Assembly: GCF_011682145.1 (NCBI RefSeq)
Contig: NZ_WHJH01000039.1
Location: forward strand, 1-64,000
DNA length: 64,000 bases
Origin: Massilia mucilaginosa
GTDB taxonomy: Bacteria; Pseudomonadota; Gammaproteobacteria; Burkholderiales; Burkholderiaceae_D
Direction: 5' to 3'
Below, in pieces: positions 24,507 through 32,778 of the stretch (positions within the stretch are counted from its first letter, which is position 1; every line of letters starts with the position of its first letter). A model generated the notes under the pieces. The model did not search any database. It saw only the letters and a list, made by a program, of their open reading frames with translations, and was not told the origin of the DNA. The translations under genes and the position numbers were made by a program.

Positions 24507-26578
24507 GATGCGCGGTACAGGTAGACGGAGGTTGGATCGGCGCTGAATTGCGAGAACGGGAACGGCTCGGCGCATACCGCGGCCACGCCGTCGCCCAGAA
24601 AGCGCGGAATGATGCCGCTGCCGGTCTGCGCGTAGACGATCAGCGCAATCCCGCGCCGGCGCGCCGCCATCAGGATCTGGTCGAACGAGCCGTTCGACAG
24701 GGTCATGCCGGTGGCGATGATCATGTCGGCCGTCTCCAGGATCGGCAGCATGTCGCGCGCCACTTCCAGACCGCTTTGCGTGCGCTCCATGTTGAAGTCG
24801 CACGGCAGGCAAATGCCGCCGTTGCGCGTAATGGCGTCCACCAGCGGGTTGACCACGCCGATCAGGCCCACGCGCTGGCCCGGCGTGATCGACACCAGCG
24901 CGGCAATCGCGTTGTCGCGCGCCACCGCCCGCACCGGCGGCGCGCCGGCTGGCAGCGGCATGGCCTGCGCCAGCGCCGACTCGCGCGGCGGGCGCACCGC
25001 GTTCAGGTACGCGTCGAGCGCGGCGATGCGCACCGGCAGGCGCGGATCGACCAGCAGGTCGGCCACGCTCGACCCGGCCAGCGCGGGTGCAATCGTCGGG
25101 TCGAGCGCATCGCGTTCGATGCAGCAGGCGCCGAACGCCGCGCCCACGCGCAGCACCAGGTAATAGTTGCGATAGGTTTGCTGGGTACCCGGAAAACGCG
25201 TGCTTTGCGAAATCCACGACGCGCCGACCACGTGCAGCGATGCCGGCGCCGGTCCATACAGGCCGGCCTGCACGTCTTCGATCAGGCCCGCCACGTTCCA
25301 CGGCGCGGCCGGCTCCCTGGCGTCGCCCGCAAAACTGATCTCGACCCTGCTCAATGCCCGCTCGGCATACTTGCGCGCATCCAGGCCGTCCGGATCGATG
25401 GCCACCACGTGGCCGAGGTAGCAGGCGTTGTCGATCGGCGCGGCCAGCTCCTTGCCGGTCGCATTCGTGATCAGCGCACGCGCCACGTGCGGCGCGCCGG
25501 CCACGCTGTCGATGCCGTTCATGGCCTTGACCCGTCCCGCGCCCTGCGGCACCAGGAACTTGATGGCGGCGCTCTGCACGCCGGTGTCCTTGCGCGTGAG
25601 GTCGGGCTGGCGGCCGAGCGCCAGGTCGATCTGGGCCGACAGAAACTCGATGCCGGTGACCCGCTCGATCAGCTCCGCAATGTAGTTGCCGCCCGGGCGC
25701 GGGTTGATTTCGACGATGCGCGGCCCCTTGCGCGTGATTTTCACTTCGGTGTGGCTGATGCCGTGGTCGAAGCCGACCGCCGCAAGCGCCGCCGTCACCA
25801 GTTCGCACACGGCGTCGGTGACGTCGCCGTCCAGCCGCGCCGGGAACATGTGGCCATCCTCGATGAAGTAGGGGAAGCCGGTCAGGCTCTTGTCGGTGAC
25901 GCCGATGATGGTCGTCTGCCCGCCGAAGGTGCAGGCCTCCACGCTGACTTCCTCGCCTTTCATGTACTCTTCCAGCAGCCAGAGCGGCTCGCGCGCCTGC
26001 TCGCGGAAGTTGACCGGGAACGCCTCCAGCGCGCTGAACGCCGCGTGCAGTTCGTCTTCGTCCCCGACCAGCTTGACGAAGGCGCTCGACGCCAGGTCGG
26101 ACGGCTTGAGGATCAGCGGGTAGCCGATCTCGCGCGCCGCCGCGCGCGCCGCATCCCACGACGTCACCGCGGCAAACGCCGGATTGGGCAGGCCGGCTTT
26201 TGCCAGCGCCGCGCGCACCAGGTGCTTGCGGCGCACCATCGCCACGTTGCTGCAGAAGGCCTGCGGCAGCTCCAATGCCTGCGCCACCTGGGCCACGGTG
26301 TCGATGTAGTAGTCGCAGATGGTCACCACGCCGTCGAATCCCAGCACGCGGTGCTGGGCGCGCAAAAAGGCGACCAGCGCCGGCACGTCGTTCGTTTCGG
26401 TGGTGAGCACATTGGCGGCGTGCGCCAGCACCGGGTGAATCGGTGCCTCGGCGCCATCCAGATAGTGGCCGCGGTTGCGCGTGACGAACGTGTAGGTGTG
26501 TCCGGCGCCGGTGATGGTGGCCGGGAAAATACGGCCGGTGCCGCCGACCCAGCTTTCGATCATTAACAGGTGTGCCAT
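24503..26578 (-). CDS. ATP-grasp ligase fused to a DUF4213/DUF364-like domain
   Basis: This encodes a two-domain protein of 691 residues. Residues about 100-400 are an ATP-grasp carboxylate-amine ligase, with GYPLILKPSDLASSAFVKLV, LLEEYMKGEEVSVEA and the Mg-binding HTEVKITRKGPRIVEINPRPGGN. Residues about 430-691 resemble the DUF4213/DUF364 'heavy-metal chelation' proteins: AALDAYLNAVRPP, GLIGVVNPLVDAITRNGG and MIIATGMTLSNGSFDQIL. The first domain should join an amino acid to a carboxylate using ATP. The second may bind the metal or the product. It lies in an operon between the PLP enzyme and the MFS exporter. Confidence 0.85.
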   Translation of the reverse strand: MAHLLMIESWVGGTGRIFPATITGAGHTYTFVTRNRGHYLDGAEAPIHPVLAHAANVLTTETNDVPALVAFLRAQHRVLGFDGVVTICDYYIDTVAQVAQALELPQAFCSNVAMVRRKHLVRAALAKAGLPNPAFAAVTSWDAARAAAREIGYPLILKPSDLASSAFVKLVGDEDELHAAFSALEAFPVNFREQAREPLWLLEEYMKGEEVSVEACTFGGQTTIIGVTDKSLTGFPYFIEDGHMFPARLDGDVTDAVCELVTAALAAVGFDHGISHTEVKITRKGPRIVEINPRPGGNYIAELIERVTGIEFLSAQIDLALGRQPDLTRKDTGVQSAAIKFLVPQGAGRVKAMNGIDSVAGAPHVARALITNATGKELAAPIDNACYLGHVVAIDPDGLDARKYAERALSRVEISFAGDAREPAAPWNVAGLIEDVQAGLYGPAPASLHVVGASWISQSTRFPGTQQTYRNYYLVLRVGAAFGACCIERDALDPTIAPALAGSSVADLLVDPRLPVRIAALDAYLNAVRPPRESALAQAMPLPAGAPPVRAVARDNAIAALVSITPGQRVGLIGVVNPLVDAITRNGGICLPCDFNMERTQSGLEVARDMLPILETADMIIATGMTLSNGSFDQILMAARRRGIALIVYAQTGSGIIPRFLGDGVAAVCAEPFPFSQFSADPTSVYLYRAS

Positions 26579-26595
26579 GCTTGAATACTCCCTTT

Positions 26596-27603
26596 TCAGT
26601 TGATTGATTCGGTGGCGGCGCGGCGGTTCCAGGCCATCACCGACCAGGGCAGGACGAGGTCCGCGTGCGCGTCGACGTGGGTGGGCGCCAGGTCATGCAG
26701 TTCCAGCGCGTTCTCGTGCTGCGCGAAGACCGCGTCCACGTAGCGGTGGCCGGTGTCGGGCGCGATGAACAGCACGTTGCGCTCGGGCCGCAGCTGCGCT
26801 TCGCGCGCCGCCGCCAGGTAGCAGCAGCCGCTCGACAGCCCGGCGAAGATGGCGTGCCGGCGCAGCAGGGCGACTGCGCCCGCCAGGCCGTAATCGAAGC
26901 CGATCCAGTGAATCTGGTCGTACAGCGCGTGCTGCACGTTGCGAAACGGGATGCCGGTGCCGATGCCGGCGATGATGATGCCCGGGTCTTCGATGTGCGC
27001 GCAGCCAAAGGTGACGCTGCCGAAGGGCTGCACGCCGACCAGCTCCACCGCCTCGTCGGTGCGGCGCAGGGCGCGCGCCAGGCCGCCGGTCGAGCAGCCC
27101 GAGCCCACGCCGCCGACAATGGTCAGGCCGTCGGTGCCGAGCAGGCGTTCGATCTCGCTGGCGATCGGCTCGTAGCCGGCGTAGTGAATGTCGTCGTGGT
27201 ACTGCTGCATCCAGTGCACGTGCGGATTGGCCGCGCGGATCTCGCCGATGCGCGCCACACGCAGGCTTTGGTCCATCTTCAGGGTGGCCGACGGCGGCAC
27301 CTGTTCCACGTTCGCGCCGAGCAGCTGGAGCTGCACCATCAGTGTCTTGTCCACCGTTTTCGAGGCGATGATGTGGCACTGCATGTCGAACTTGTGGCAC
27401 GCCAGTGCCAGCGCGTAGGCGTAGATGCCGCTTGAGCTGTCGAGCAGCGTATCGCCTCGCTTGACCACGCCCGCCGCCAGCAGGCGCTCCACCGCCACCA
27501 GGGTCGAATATACCTTCATCGTCTCGAAGCGGGCGACGTACAGGTTGGGGCCGAGGCGTACGAAGTCCGGCGCCTTGATGGCGTCCGCAATGTGATCGAA
27601 CAT
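26596..27603 (-). CDS. Divergent cysteine synthase-like PLP enzyme (SbnA-related fold)
   Basis: This encodes a fold type II PLP enzyme of 335 residues. The PLP lysine is probably K30 in FETMKVYSTL. The substrate loop reads DSSSGIYAYALALA where relatives have SSGN, so the usual asparagine contacting PLP is missing. The phosphate loop is GGVGSGCSTGG, and IAPDTGHRYVD matches the C-terminal SbnA/CysK pattern. Relatives replace a beta-leaving group (O-acetyl or O-phospho) with a nucleophile, for example to make diaminopropionate precursors. It starts 2 bp after the kinase stop, so the kinase probably supplies its phosphorylated substrate. The exact reaction is not shown by the sequence. Confidence 0.82.
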   Translation of the reverse strand: MFDHIADAIKAPDFVRLGPNLYVARFETMKVYSTLVAVERLLAAGVVKRGDTLLDSSSGIYAYALALACHKFDMQCHIIASKTVDKTLMVQLQLLGANVEQVPPSATLKMDQSLRVARIGEIRAANPHVHWMQQYHDDIHYAGYEPIASEIERLLGTDGLTIVGGVGSGCSTGGLARALRRTDEAVELVGVQPFGSVTFGCAHIEDPGIIIAGIGTGIPFRNVQHALYDQIHWIGFDYGLAGAVALLRRHAIFAGLSSGCCYLAAAREAQLRPERNVLFIAPDTGHRYVDAVFAQHENALELHDLAPTHVDAHADLVLPWSVMAWNRRAATESIN

Positions 27604-27605
27604 GG

Positions 27606-28544
27606 TCAGAATCCTGTCTGGACGAAGCGGCTTTGATACCCAAGGCCGCGAAAGAATGACGAAAGTGCGCCCATTTGCGTGGGCCCCGGTTTGTGGATGA
27701 ACAGGTAGCCCGCCAGGCTGCCCGTGTGTGCGACGAAGATGCCGTCGGCTCCGTAGCGCGCCTGGTTCTTGAGCAGCACGCCCAGGTTGCGCTTGGGGAT
27801 GGCGTCCTGCCCCAGCACCGCGCTGACCGTGGCGCAGGCGGCAATCGCACCGAGGTCGCCGCGCAAGAAGGCATCGACGGCGTTATCGAGATTGGCGGTG
27901 TAGGGCGTGAGCCGTTCCTGGTACAGCGACAGCAGGCGCGCTCCCGTTTTTTCGGTATCGATGCGGTTGCCCTCATCGATATAGCAGGCGTGAAAAGTCG
28001 GGGCGCTGCCGAAGCACTGCACCACTTGCTGGCGCCCGCTCAGGTACAGCGCGTACGTCTCCAGAAAGACGCTGTCCGAGCGCTCGATCGCGCGCAGGGT
28101 GGCCGATATCGATTCGCCGCACGACGCGATGCCGAAGATGGCGTCGAGACAGCGGATGGTGGCCACGATGTCGGCCGTCGAACTGGCCATGCCTTTCCCT
28201 TCCAGCAGTTCCGAATCGTGGCTCCAGGTCCCGGGCGGCAGTTGCCTGCCGTGCCGCGCAAGGTAATGGGCGATGGCTTGCTGGCACTTGGTTTTGGTGG
28301 CCAGCGCGTTGTCCGCGCCGGCCCGCTCGCCATGGGTGAAATGCATGCAGCTGTATTTCTTGACCGGCAGCGAGATCAGGCTGATCTGCGCCGCGCCATT
28401 CTCGATGTACGGGCCTTGAATCAGCTCGCCCAGGGTGCCGTGGCAGATCCCGCTGCTGATCGTTTCCTGCGTGCTGGCATGCCAGCTGAAGTTGGGGCGC
28501 GCCGCCGGTGTGTATCTGCTGTCTGCGAAGTCGATGGAAGGCAC
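27606..28544 (-). CDS. GHMP kinase, PduX-like (L-threonine/L-serine kinase type)
   Basis: This encodes a small-molecule kinase of 312 residues. The PduX-type N-terminal motif GTLGELIQG is at residues 36-44. The GHMP ATP-binding loop GKGMASSTAD is at 116-125, and HTGSLAGYLF lies near the C-terminus. PduX phosphorylates L-threonine for cobalamin assembly, but no cobalamin genes are present here. Followed by a beta-replacing PLP enzyme, it more likely activates serine or threonine as the O-phospho amino acid. The start is GTG 28544 without a clear ribosome site; no better in-frame start exists before an upstream stop. It is the first gene of the six-gene operon. Confidence 0.85.
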   Translation of the reverse strand: MPSIDFADSRYTPAARPNFSWHASTQETISSGICHGTLGELIQGPYIENGAAQISLISLPVKKYSCMHFTHGERAGADNALATKTKCQQAIAHYLARHGRQLPPGTWSHDSELLEGKGMASSTADIVATIRCLDAIFGIASCGESISATLRAIERSDSVFLETYALYLSGRQQVVQCFGSAPTFHACYIDEGNRIDTEKTGARLLSLYQERLTPYTANLDNAVDAFLRGDLGAIAACATVSAVLGQDAIPKRNLGVLLKNQARYGADGIFVAHTGSLAGYLFIHKPGPTQMGALSSFFRGLGYQSRFVQTGF

Positions 28545-28601
28545 GGGATCATGGCTTTCGTGGTGGAGGTCGAGAGAGAGTTACGTGACTGCTTGGCGTT
28601 A

Positions 28602-28630
28602 ACGATAATCCATTCTCATTAGCGAGGCAA
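28602..28630 (-). promoter_or_regulatory. Promoter and Fur-like operator of the biosynthesis operon
   Basis: On the minus strand, TTGCCT (28630-28625) and TATCGT (28607-28602) are spaced by 17 bp, a good sigma-70 promoter about 60 bp before the kinase start. Overlapping it, the plus strand carries GATAAT (28604-28609), 8 bp, then ATTAGC (28618-28623). Read on the minus strand this is GCTAAT-GAGAATGG-ATTATC. It closely resembles the operator at 32803-32822 and a Fur box with one extra central base. The adjacent Fur-family regulator is the obvious candidate to bind it. Confidence 0.72.
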
Positions 28631-28681
28631 GCATTTGTTCGGCTTTATGGGATAATGGGTTTTTGCTTCAATAGCCTTGCC

Positions 28682-29116
28682 ATGGAACGTTCTACACGCC
28701 AGCGGACAGCGATTCGTACTGTCATCGATGCGGCGGCCCGCCCGCTCACGCCCCAGGAAATTCTCGCCGGGGTACGCGAAACCGTGTCCGAGATCGGTAT
28801 CGCGACCATTTACCGCAACCTCAAGCTGCTGCTCGACGACGGCACCATCCAGACCGTGAGCCTGCCGGGCGAAAACGCGCGCTACGAAATGAGCCACGCG
28901 GCGCACCACCATCACCACCACTTTCATTGCATGCCGTGCGACCGGGTGTTCGATGTGGAAGGCTGCCCTGGGTCGATGGACAGCCTCGCGCCGGCCGGGT
29001 TTGTGATCGACCGCCACGAGCTGACCTTGTACGGCGTATGCGCCGACTGCTCGGTGGAGCGCGCCAAGGAGGCGCCAGTGCCCAAGCGCCGGGCGCGCGC
29101 GCCGAAGACGCACTGA
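28682..29116 (+). CDS. Fur-family metal-dependent transcriptional regulator
   Basis: This encodes a regulator of 144 residues. The winged helix includes LTPQEIL and the recognition helix ATIYRNLKLL (41-50). The metal-binding half has H72, a run of six histidines (75-80), H82, the zinc-type pairs C83/C86 and C120/C123, and an extra C95. The metal sensed (Fe, Zn or Mn) cannot be decided from sequence. It starts at ATG 28682 and is divergent from the metallophore-like operon with an operator between them. It is the probable repressor of that operon and of the 32758/32838 genes. Confidence 0.88.
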   Translation: MERSTRQRTAIRTVIDAAARPLTPQEILAGVRETVSEIGIATIYRNLKLLLDDGTIQTVSLPGENARYEMSHAAHHHHHHFHCMPCDRVFDVEGCPGSMDSLAPAGFVIDRHELTLYGVCADCSVERAKEAPVPKRRARAPKTH

Positions 29117-29138
29117 AAAGTCGATCCACCTCTCCCCT

Positions 29139-29178
29139 CGTCGTTCCCGCCGAGTGCCGCCTTGGCGCGGGAACGACG
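29139..29178. terminator. 12-bp inverted repeat between convergent genes
   Basis: CGTCGTTCCCGC (29139-29150) is perfectly matched by GCGGGAACGACG (29167-29178). It lies between the 3' ends of the convergent Fur-family and ABC permease genes, so it may act as a two-way terminator. No T-run is present. The left arm recurs in the rpoB-rpoC spacer, so it belongs to a dispersed repeat family. Confidence 0.6.
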
Positions 29179-29184
29179 TTACGC

Positions 29185-30648
29185 TTACACCTTGAACTTC
29201 CTCCCGCTCCACAGCACCAGCATCACCCCGCCCGCCAGCAGCCACAAATACCCCACCGCGCCGCCAATGCTGCGTGCCACGCCATCGAGCGGCCGGTCCG
29301 CCTCGAAGCGCGGAATCCTGTCATGCTCGGTAAAGTTCATTCGCCCCGCACAGCCCTGGCACGCCGTGCCCGGCCGGGCCGCTTCGGCCATTGCGCGCGG
29401 CCAGAAGAACGCCCGCAGTTGGTCCGTATACTCGCCGGTGCGCTTGATGAAGCGCTTGTGCCGTTCCACGCCGCTGCCCGCAGCCTGCTGCAGCAAGGTG
29501 TCGAACACCATCGCCGGCGACAGCCAGCGCAGCGCGGCGGCCTTGCCCGAAGCGAGATCGTTCTGGCGCACCGACGCCGCGGCGCGCTCGGCCACCTGGC
29601 GCTCCACCGCCTGCTGCACCGCGATCTGCTTGGTCGCATACGATACCTTGCCAACCCGCTCCGCCGCCGCCGCATACGCCGGATCGGCGCGCGCCAATGC
29701 AACGAACAGCGCATCGCGCTCGGCCGGCTTGAAGTCGTTCGCGCGGCGCAGGTCGTCCAGGTACAGCAGCGGCGACTGCGCTGGATACGCCATGCCGATC
29801 AGCAGCGCACCGGCCGCCGGTACGAAGAACGTCAATCCGATCCACACCGACACCAGCCGCAGGTAACTGCCCACCACCCCGATGCGGCTGGCCACCAGCG
29901 CCGTCAGCGCCACCCAGAACAGGGTGAAGCCGGCCAGCGCTGCGCCCAGCAGCAGCATGGTGTCCATGGTCTGCACACTCCAGCAGGGCGTGCCCGCCAC
30001 CAGCAGGGCCAGCACGGTCGCCCCCAGCGTGAACGGCACGCAGACGACGGCGACCACGCTGAACTTGAGCATCACCAGCTGGCGGAACGACGGCAGTTGC
30101 GCCGCCATCAGCCGCAGCGCGCCGGAGTCGCGTTCGGCCGCCAGGCGCGAGGCGCCGATGGCGATCAGGGCCAGCGGCAGCACATACACCAGCACGAACG
30201 ACAGGTCGAAGTCGCCCAGGCTCAGGATGCGCGGGTTGATGAAGTCGAACGAGGCCGCCGGCGGCGCCACATAATCCAGATCGGTCTTGATGTAGAACGG
30301 CAGCAGGCGCGACTGGCCGATGGCGATGCCCGCCAGCGGCGACGGCGGCTTGACCGCATACGCGGCGAGGCCATAGCGCATGTAGCCGGCGGCGTCGGAC
30401 GGGTCCTGCCAGTACGGCAGCACCGCGTCAAGCGGGCGGCTGTAGCGCGCCACGTCGGCCTGCTGCTTCGCCACCTTGGCCGCCGCGTGCACTTTCACCC
30501 GGTCGACGGTGGCCTGCTGCGCGTCGGCGTTGGCCTGGCCGTTGACCGCCCCCCAGGCCAGCGCCGCGAACAGCAGCGCGCCGATAATCCATGTGAAGCG
30601 CGCCTTGAGCAGCATCGCCAGTTCGAACCGGAACAGTGCGCGCGTCAT
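29185..30648 (-). CDS. ABC transporter permease, DUF3526-like
   Basis: This encodes a membrane protein of 487 residues. The first helix is FTWIIGALLFAALAWGAV, followed by a large periplasmic loop, then five hydrophobic segments (LSFVLVYVLPLALIAIGASRLAAERDSGALRLM onward) and a final C-terminal helix. The SRLAAERDSGALRLMAAQ segment is typical of ABC-2/DUF3526 permeases. Start 30648 overlaps the stop of the other permease (ATGA). The protein is the second half of a heterodimeric transporter encoded with the ATPase at 32039. Confidence 0.85.
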   Translation of the reverse strand: MTRALFRFELAMLLKARFTWIIGALLFAALAWGAVNGQANADAQQATVDRVKVHAAAKVAKQQADVARYSRPLDAVLPYWQDPSDAAGYMRYGLAAYAVKPPSPLAGIAIGQSRLLPFYIKTDLDYVAPPAASFDFINPRILSLGDFDLSFVLVYVLPLALIAIGASRLAAERDSGALRLMAAQLPSFRQLVMLKFSVVAVVCVPFTLGATVLALLVAGTPCWSVQTMDTMLLLGAALAGFTLFWVALTALVASRIGVVGSYLRLVSVWIGLTFFVPAAGALLIGMAYPAQSPLLYLDDLRRANDFKPAERDALFVALARADPAYAAAAERVGKVSYATKQIAVQQAVERQVAERAAASVRQNDLASGKAAALRWLSPAMVFDTLLQQAAGSGVERHKRFIKRTGEYTDQLRAFFWPRAMAEAARPGTACQGCAGRMNFTEHDRIPRFEADRPLDGVARSIGGAVGYLWLLAGGVMLVLWSGRKFKV

Positions 30649-32042
30649 GGCCGCACCCCTTTCGCTGCGCGCCAGGCGGCAAGGCCGGCCACAGCGCACC
30701 ATCCCGACAGCAGCAGCAGGGGCGCCGCCGCATTCGCCAGCACGCTGCCGAGTGGCGGCGCGCGGTAGGCAAACGCCGGCACCGCTTCCCAGAATTGCTG
30801 GCCGGTTGATTTGCTGGCGTCTTCGTGTTCCGTGTGTCGCATCAAATCTCCATTGAGGCGGTTGACCATCGCGCGCCGGTAGGTTTCGGCCGCTTCGATG
30901 AAATGCCTGTGCTGATAAAAGTCGGTGCCGGCGACGGCCGCGCCGGAGGCTTGCAGCGCCACCGTCGGCGTGAATGCGCCCAGCCAGCCGAAGGTACGGT
31001 CCTGCTGTTCGACCGAATCGTAGAAGCGCCCCAGCACGCGGTCGAACACCGCATGCGATTCGCGCTCCGACTGGTCGAGCTGCGCGGCGCGCACATTGGT
31101 GGCGCCGGCCTTGATCAGGGCCTGGCGCCGCGCTTCCCATTTGTCGGCCCCTTCGTACGCGGGCGACTCGGTTTCAAGATGGCTGCGCACTTCCTGGTAC
31201 GAGGGCACCGGCGCCAGCACCTGCGCCGCATTGCCGGCGGCGCGCGGCAGCACCACGCACAGCACCAGCCAGAGCACCAGCATGATGGTCAGCGCCGCGC
31301 GCGCACTGGGCGCCTTGAGCGACACGGCCAGCGCGATCAGCAGGAACACCAGCAGGTACAGGAAGTTCAGCAGGCTCCAGAGGGCTAGCCGGCCGGCGCC
31401 GCCCCAGCCGGCATCGGGCAGGGCCTGCAAGGCGTACGACCCCATCGCCACCACGGGAGCGAGCGCCATGCACACCAGCAGGCCCACCATCACCGCGAAG
31501 CGCGACAGCAGCAGCCGTCCCGGCGTGGCGCCGTTACCGAAGGCCATGCGCAGGGTGCCGCGCTGGCGGTCCTGGGCAAAGCCGGCAAAGCCGAGCAGGA
31601 TCGCGAACATCGGCCCCAGCACTTCGAGCACCTGCGCCACCGAGGCGGCGCTGCGCATGATCGGATCGGCATCCTGGTTGGGGCGGAAAATCATTTCGTT
31701 GCGCTTGTGCGCTTCGAGCCAGACCGACAGGCCGACAAACGGCTCGATGCCAGGCGCGAGCACCTGCAGCGGCGACGACGGCTTGACCGCCCACACGCCG
31801 AAGTGGGCCGCGCTGTGCGGGTCTTTCTGGCCCTGCGCGACCCAGCGCGCGCGCTCGGATGCGGCGAAGCGCGTGCGTTCGTCGGCCATGCGCGCGGCGC
31901 TGTTCATCGACGCGAAAAACACGATCAGCAGCAGCACCGGCGCCAGCATGGCAACCCAGCGCAGGCGCGGTTCGCGCCACAGGCGCTGCGCTTCGGCGCG
32001 CAGCAGCGCCGTACGTAAAGTCGCAGGCAAACCCCGGCTCAT
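30645..32042 (-). CDS. ABC transporter permease, DUF3526 family
   Basis: This encodes a membrane protein of 465 residues with an N-terminal helix (VAMLAPVLLLIVFFASMNSA), a large external domain, and a cluster of helices beginning near LEVLGPMFAILLGFAGFAQDRQRGTLRMAFGNG, the ABC-2 permease signature. The internal segment with ERESHAVFDRVLGRFYDSVEQQDR matches DUF3526 proteins. Its start overlaps the ATPase gene stop and its stop overlaps the next permease, so all three are translationally coupled. Confidence 0.86.
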   Translation of the reverse strand: MSRGLPATLRTALLRAEAQRLWREPRLRWVAMLAPVLLLIVFFASMNSAARMADERTRFAASERARWVAQGQKDPHSAAHFGVWAVKPSSPLQVLAPGIEPFVGLSVWLEAHKRNEMIFRPNQDADPIMRSAASVAQVLEVLGPMFAILLGFAGFAQDRQRGTLRMAFGNGATPGRLLLSRFAVMVGLLVCMALAPVVAMGSYALQALPDAGWGGAGRLALWSLLNFLYLLVFLLIALAVSLKAPSARAALTIMLVLWLVLCVVLPRAAGNAAQVLAPVPSYQEVRSHLETESPAYEGADKWEARRQALIKAGATNVRAAQLDQSERESHAVFDRVLGRFYDSVEQQDRTFGWLGAFTPTVALQASGAAVAGTDFYQHRHFIEAAETYRRAMVNRLNGDLMRHTEHEDASKSTGQQFWEAVPAFAYRAPPLGSVLANAAAPLLLLSGWCAVAGLAAWRAAKGVRP

Positions 32043-32758
32043 CGCGCCAGCTCCGCGATGTAGACCTGTTCGAGCGTCGCGTGTTCGGTTGTCTGCGGAT
32101 CGATCTCGCGTTCGATGCGGCCCGCGTGCAGCACGCCCACGCGGGTAGCGACTTCCTTGATGCGGTACAGGTCATGCGTGGCCATGAGGATGGCGACGCC
32201 GCGCTGCGATGCGGCGCGCAGCAGGCCGGACAGCTCGGACGCGGCCAGCGGATCGAGTCCCGAAGTCGGCTCGTCGAGCAGCAGCAGCTTGGCCTCGCGC
32301 GCCATGGCGATCGCAATCCCGACCTTCTGACGCATGCCTTTGGAGTAGTTGCGCGCGTGGCGGTCGTGGGCGTCGGCGCGCAGGCCGGCCTCTAGGAGCA
32401 GGCGGCGCAGGGTGGCGTCGTCGAGCTCTTTCGACGCCAGCAGCGAAAAGTAGCGCAGGTTTTCCAGTCCGCTCAGTTCCGGATAAATCGCCACCTGTTC
32501 GGGCAGATAGGCAATCGAACTGCGCGTGCGGGCCGCGTCGCCGGCCACCGGCTCGCCGCACACATGGATGCTGCCGCCGTCCGGCTGCAGGAAGCCGAGG
32601 ATCAAATTGAGCGTGGTGGTCTTGCCGGCGCCATTCGGCGCGAGCAGCGCGTACACCTCGCCCGCCTGCAAGGTGAGCGAGAGGCCGTTCAGGGCCACGC
32701 GCTCGCCGAAACGGCGCGTGACGTTGTCCATCTGGAGGGCTGGTTTCATCATGTCCAT
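32039..32758 (-). CDS. ABC transporter ATP-binding protein
   Basis: This encodes a cytoplasmic ATPase of 239 residues. The Walker A motif is APNGAGKTTT (40-49), the signature is YSKGMRQK (138-145, a variant typical of ABC-2 exporters), and Walker B is LLLLDEPTSGLD (158-169), with a switch histidine in ATHD. It energises the two DUF3526-type permeases. It is transcribed from a strong promoter that contains the same operator as the divergent TonB-dependent receptor, so it is probably induced with it. Confidence 0.93.
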   Translation of the reverse strand: MDMMKPALQMDNVTRRFGERVALNGLSLTLQAGEVYALLAPNGAGKTTTLNLILGFLQPDGGSIHVCGEPVAGDAARTRSSIAYLPEQVAIYPELSGLENLRYFSLLASKELDDATLRRLLLEAGLRADAHDRHARNYSKGMRQKVGIAIAMAREAKLLLLDEPTSGLDPLAASELSGLLRAASQRGVAILMATHDLYRIKEVATRVGVLHAGRIEREIDPQTTEHATLEQVYIAELAR

Positions 32759-32778
32759 GGGTTGGCTTAACTAAAAGA

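Noticed and set aside
24507-26159. N-terminal extension of the MFS exporter on the minus strand
   Set aside because: The open frame continues upstream, but this DNA encodes the ATP-grasp protein in another frame. The MFS protein starts naturally at 24506.
27606-28544. Cobalamin pathway role for the PduX-like kinase
   Set aside because: No cobalamin biosynthesis or propanediol genes are in the window, and the operon partners fit amino acid beta-substitution better.
30649-31140. N-terminal extension of the second ABC permease
   Set aside because: This lies inside the first permease gene in another frame; the real start at 30648 overlaps that gene's stop.
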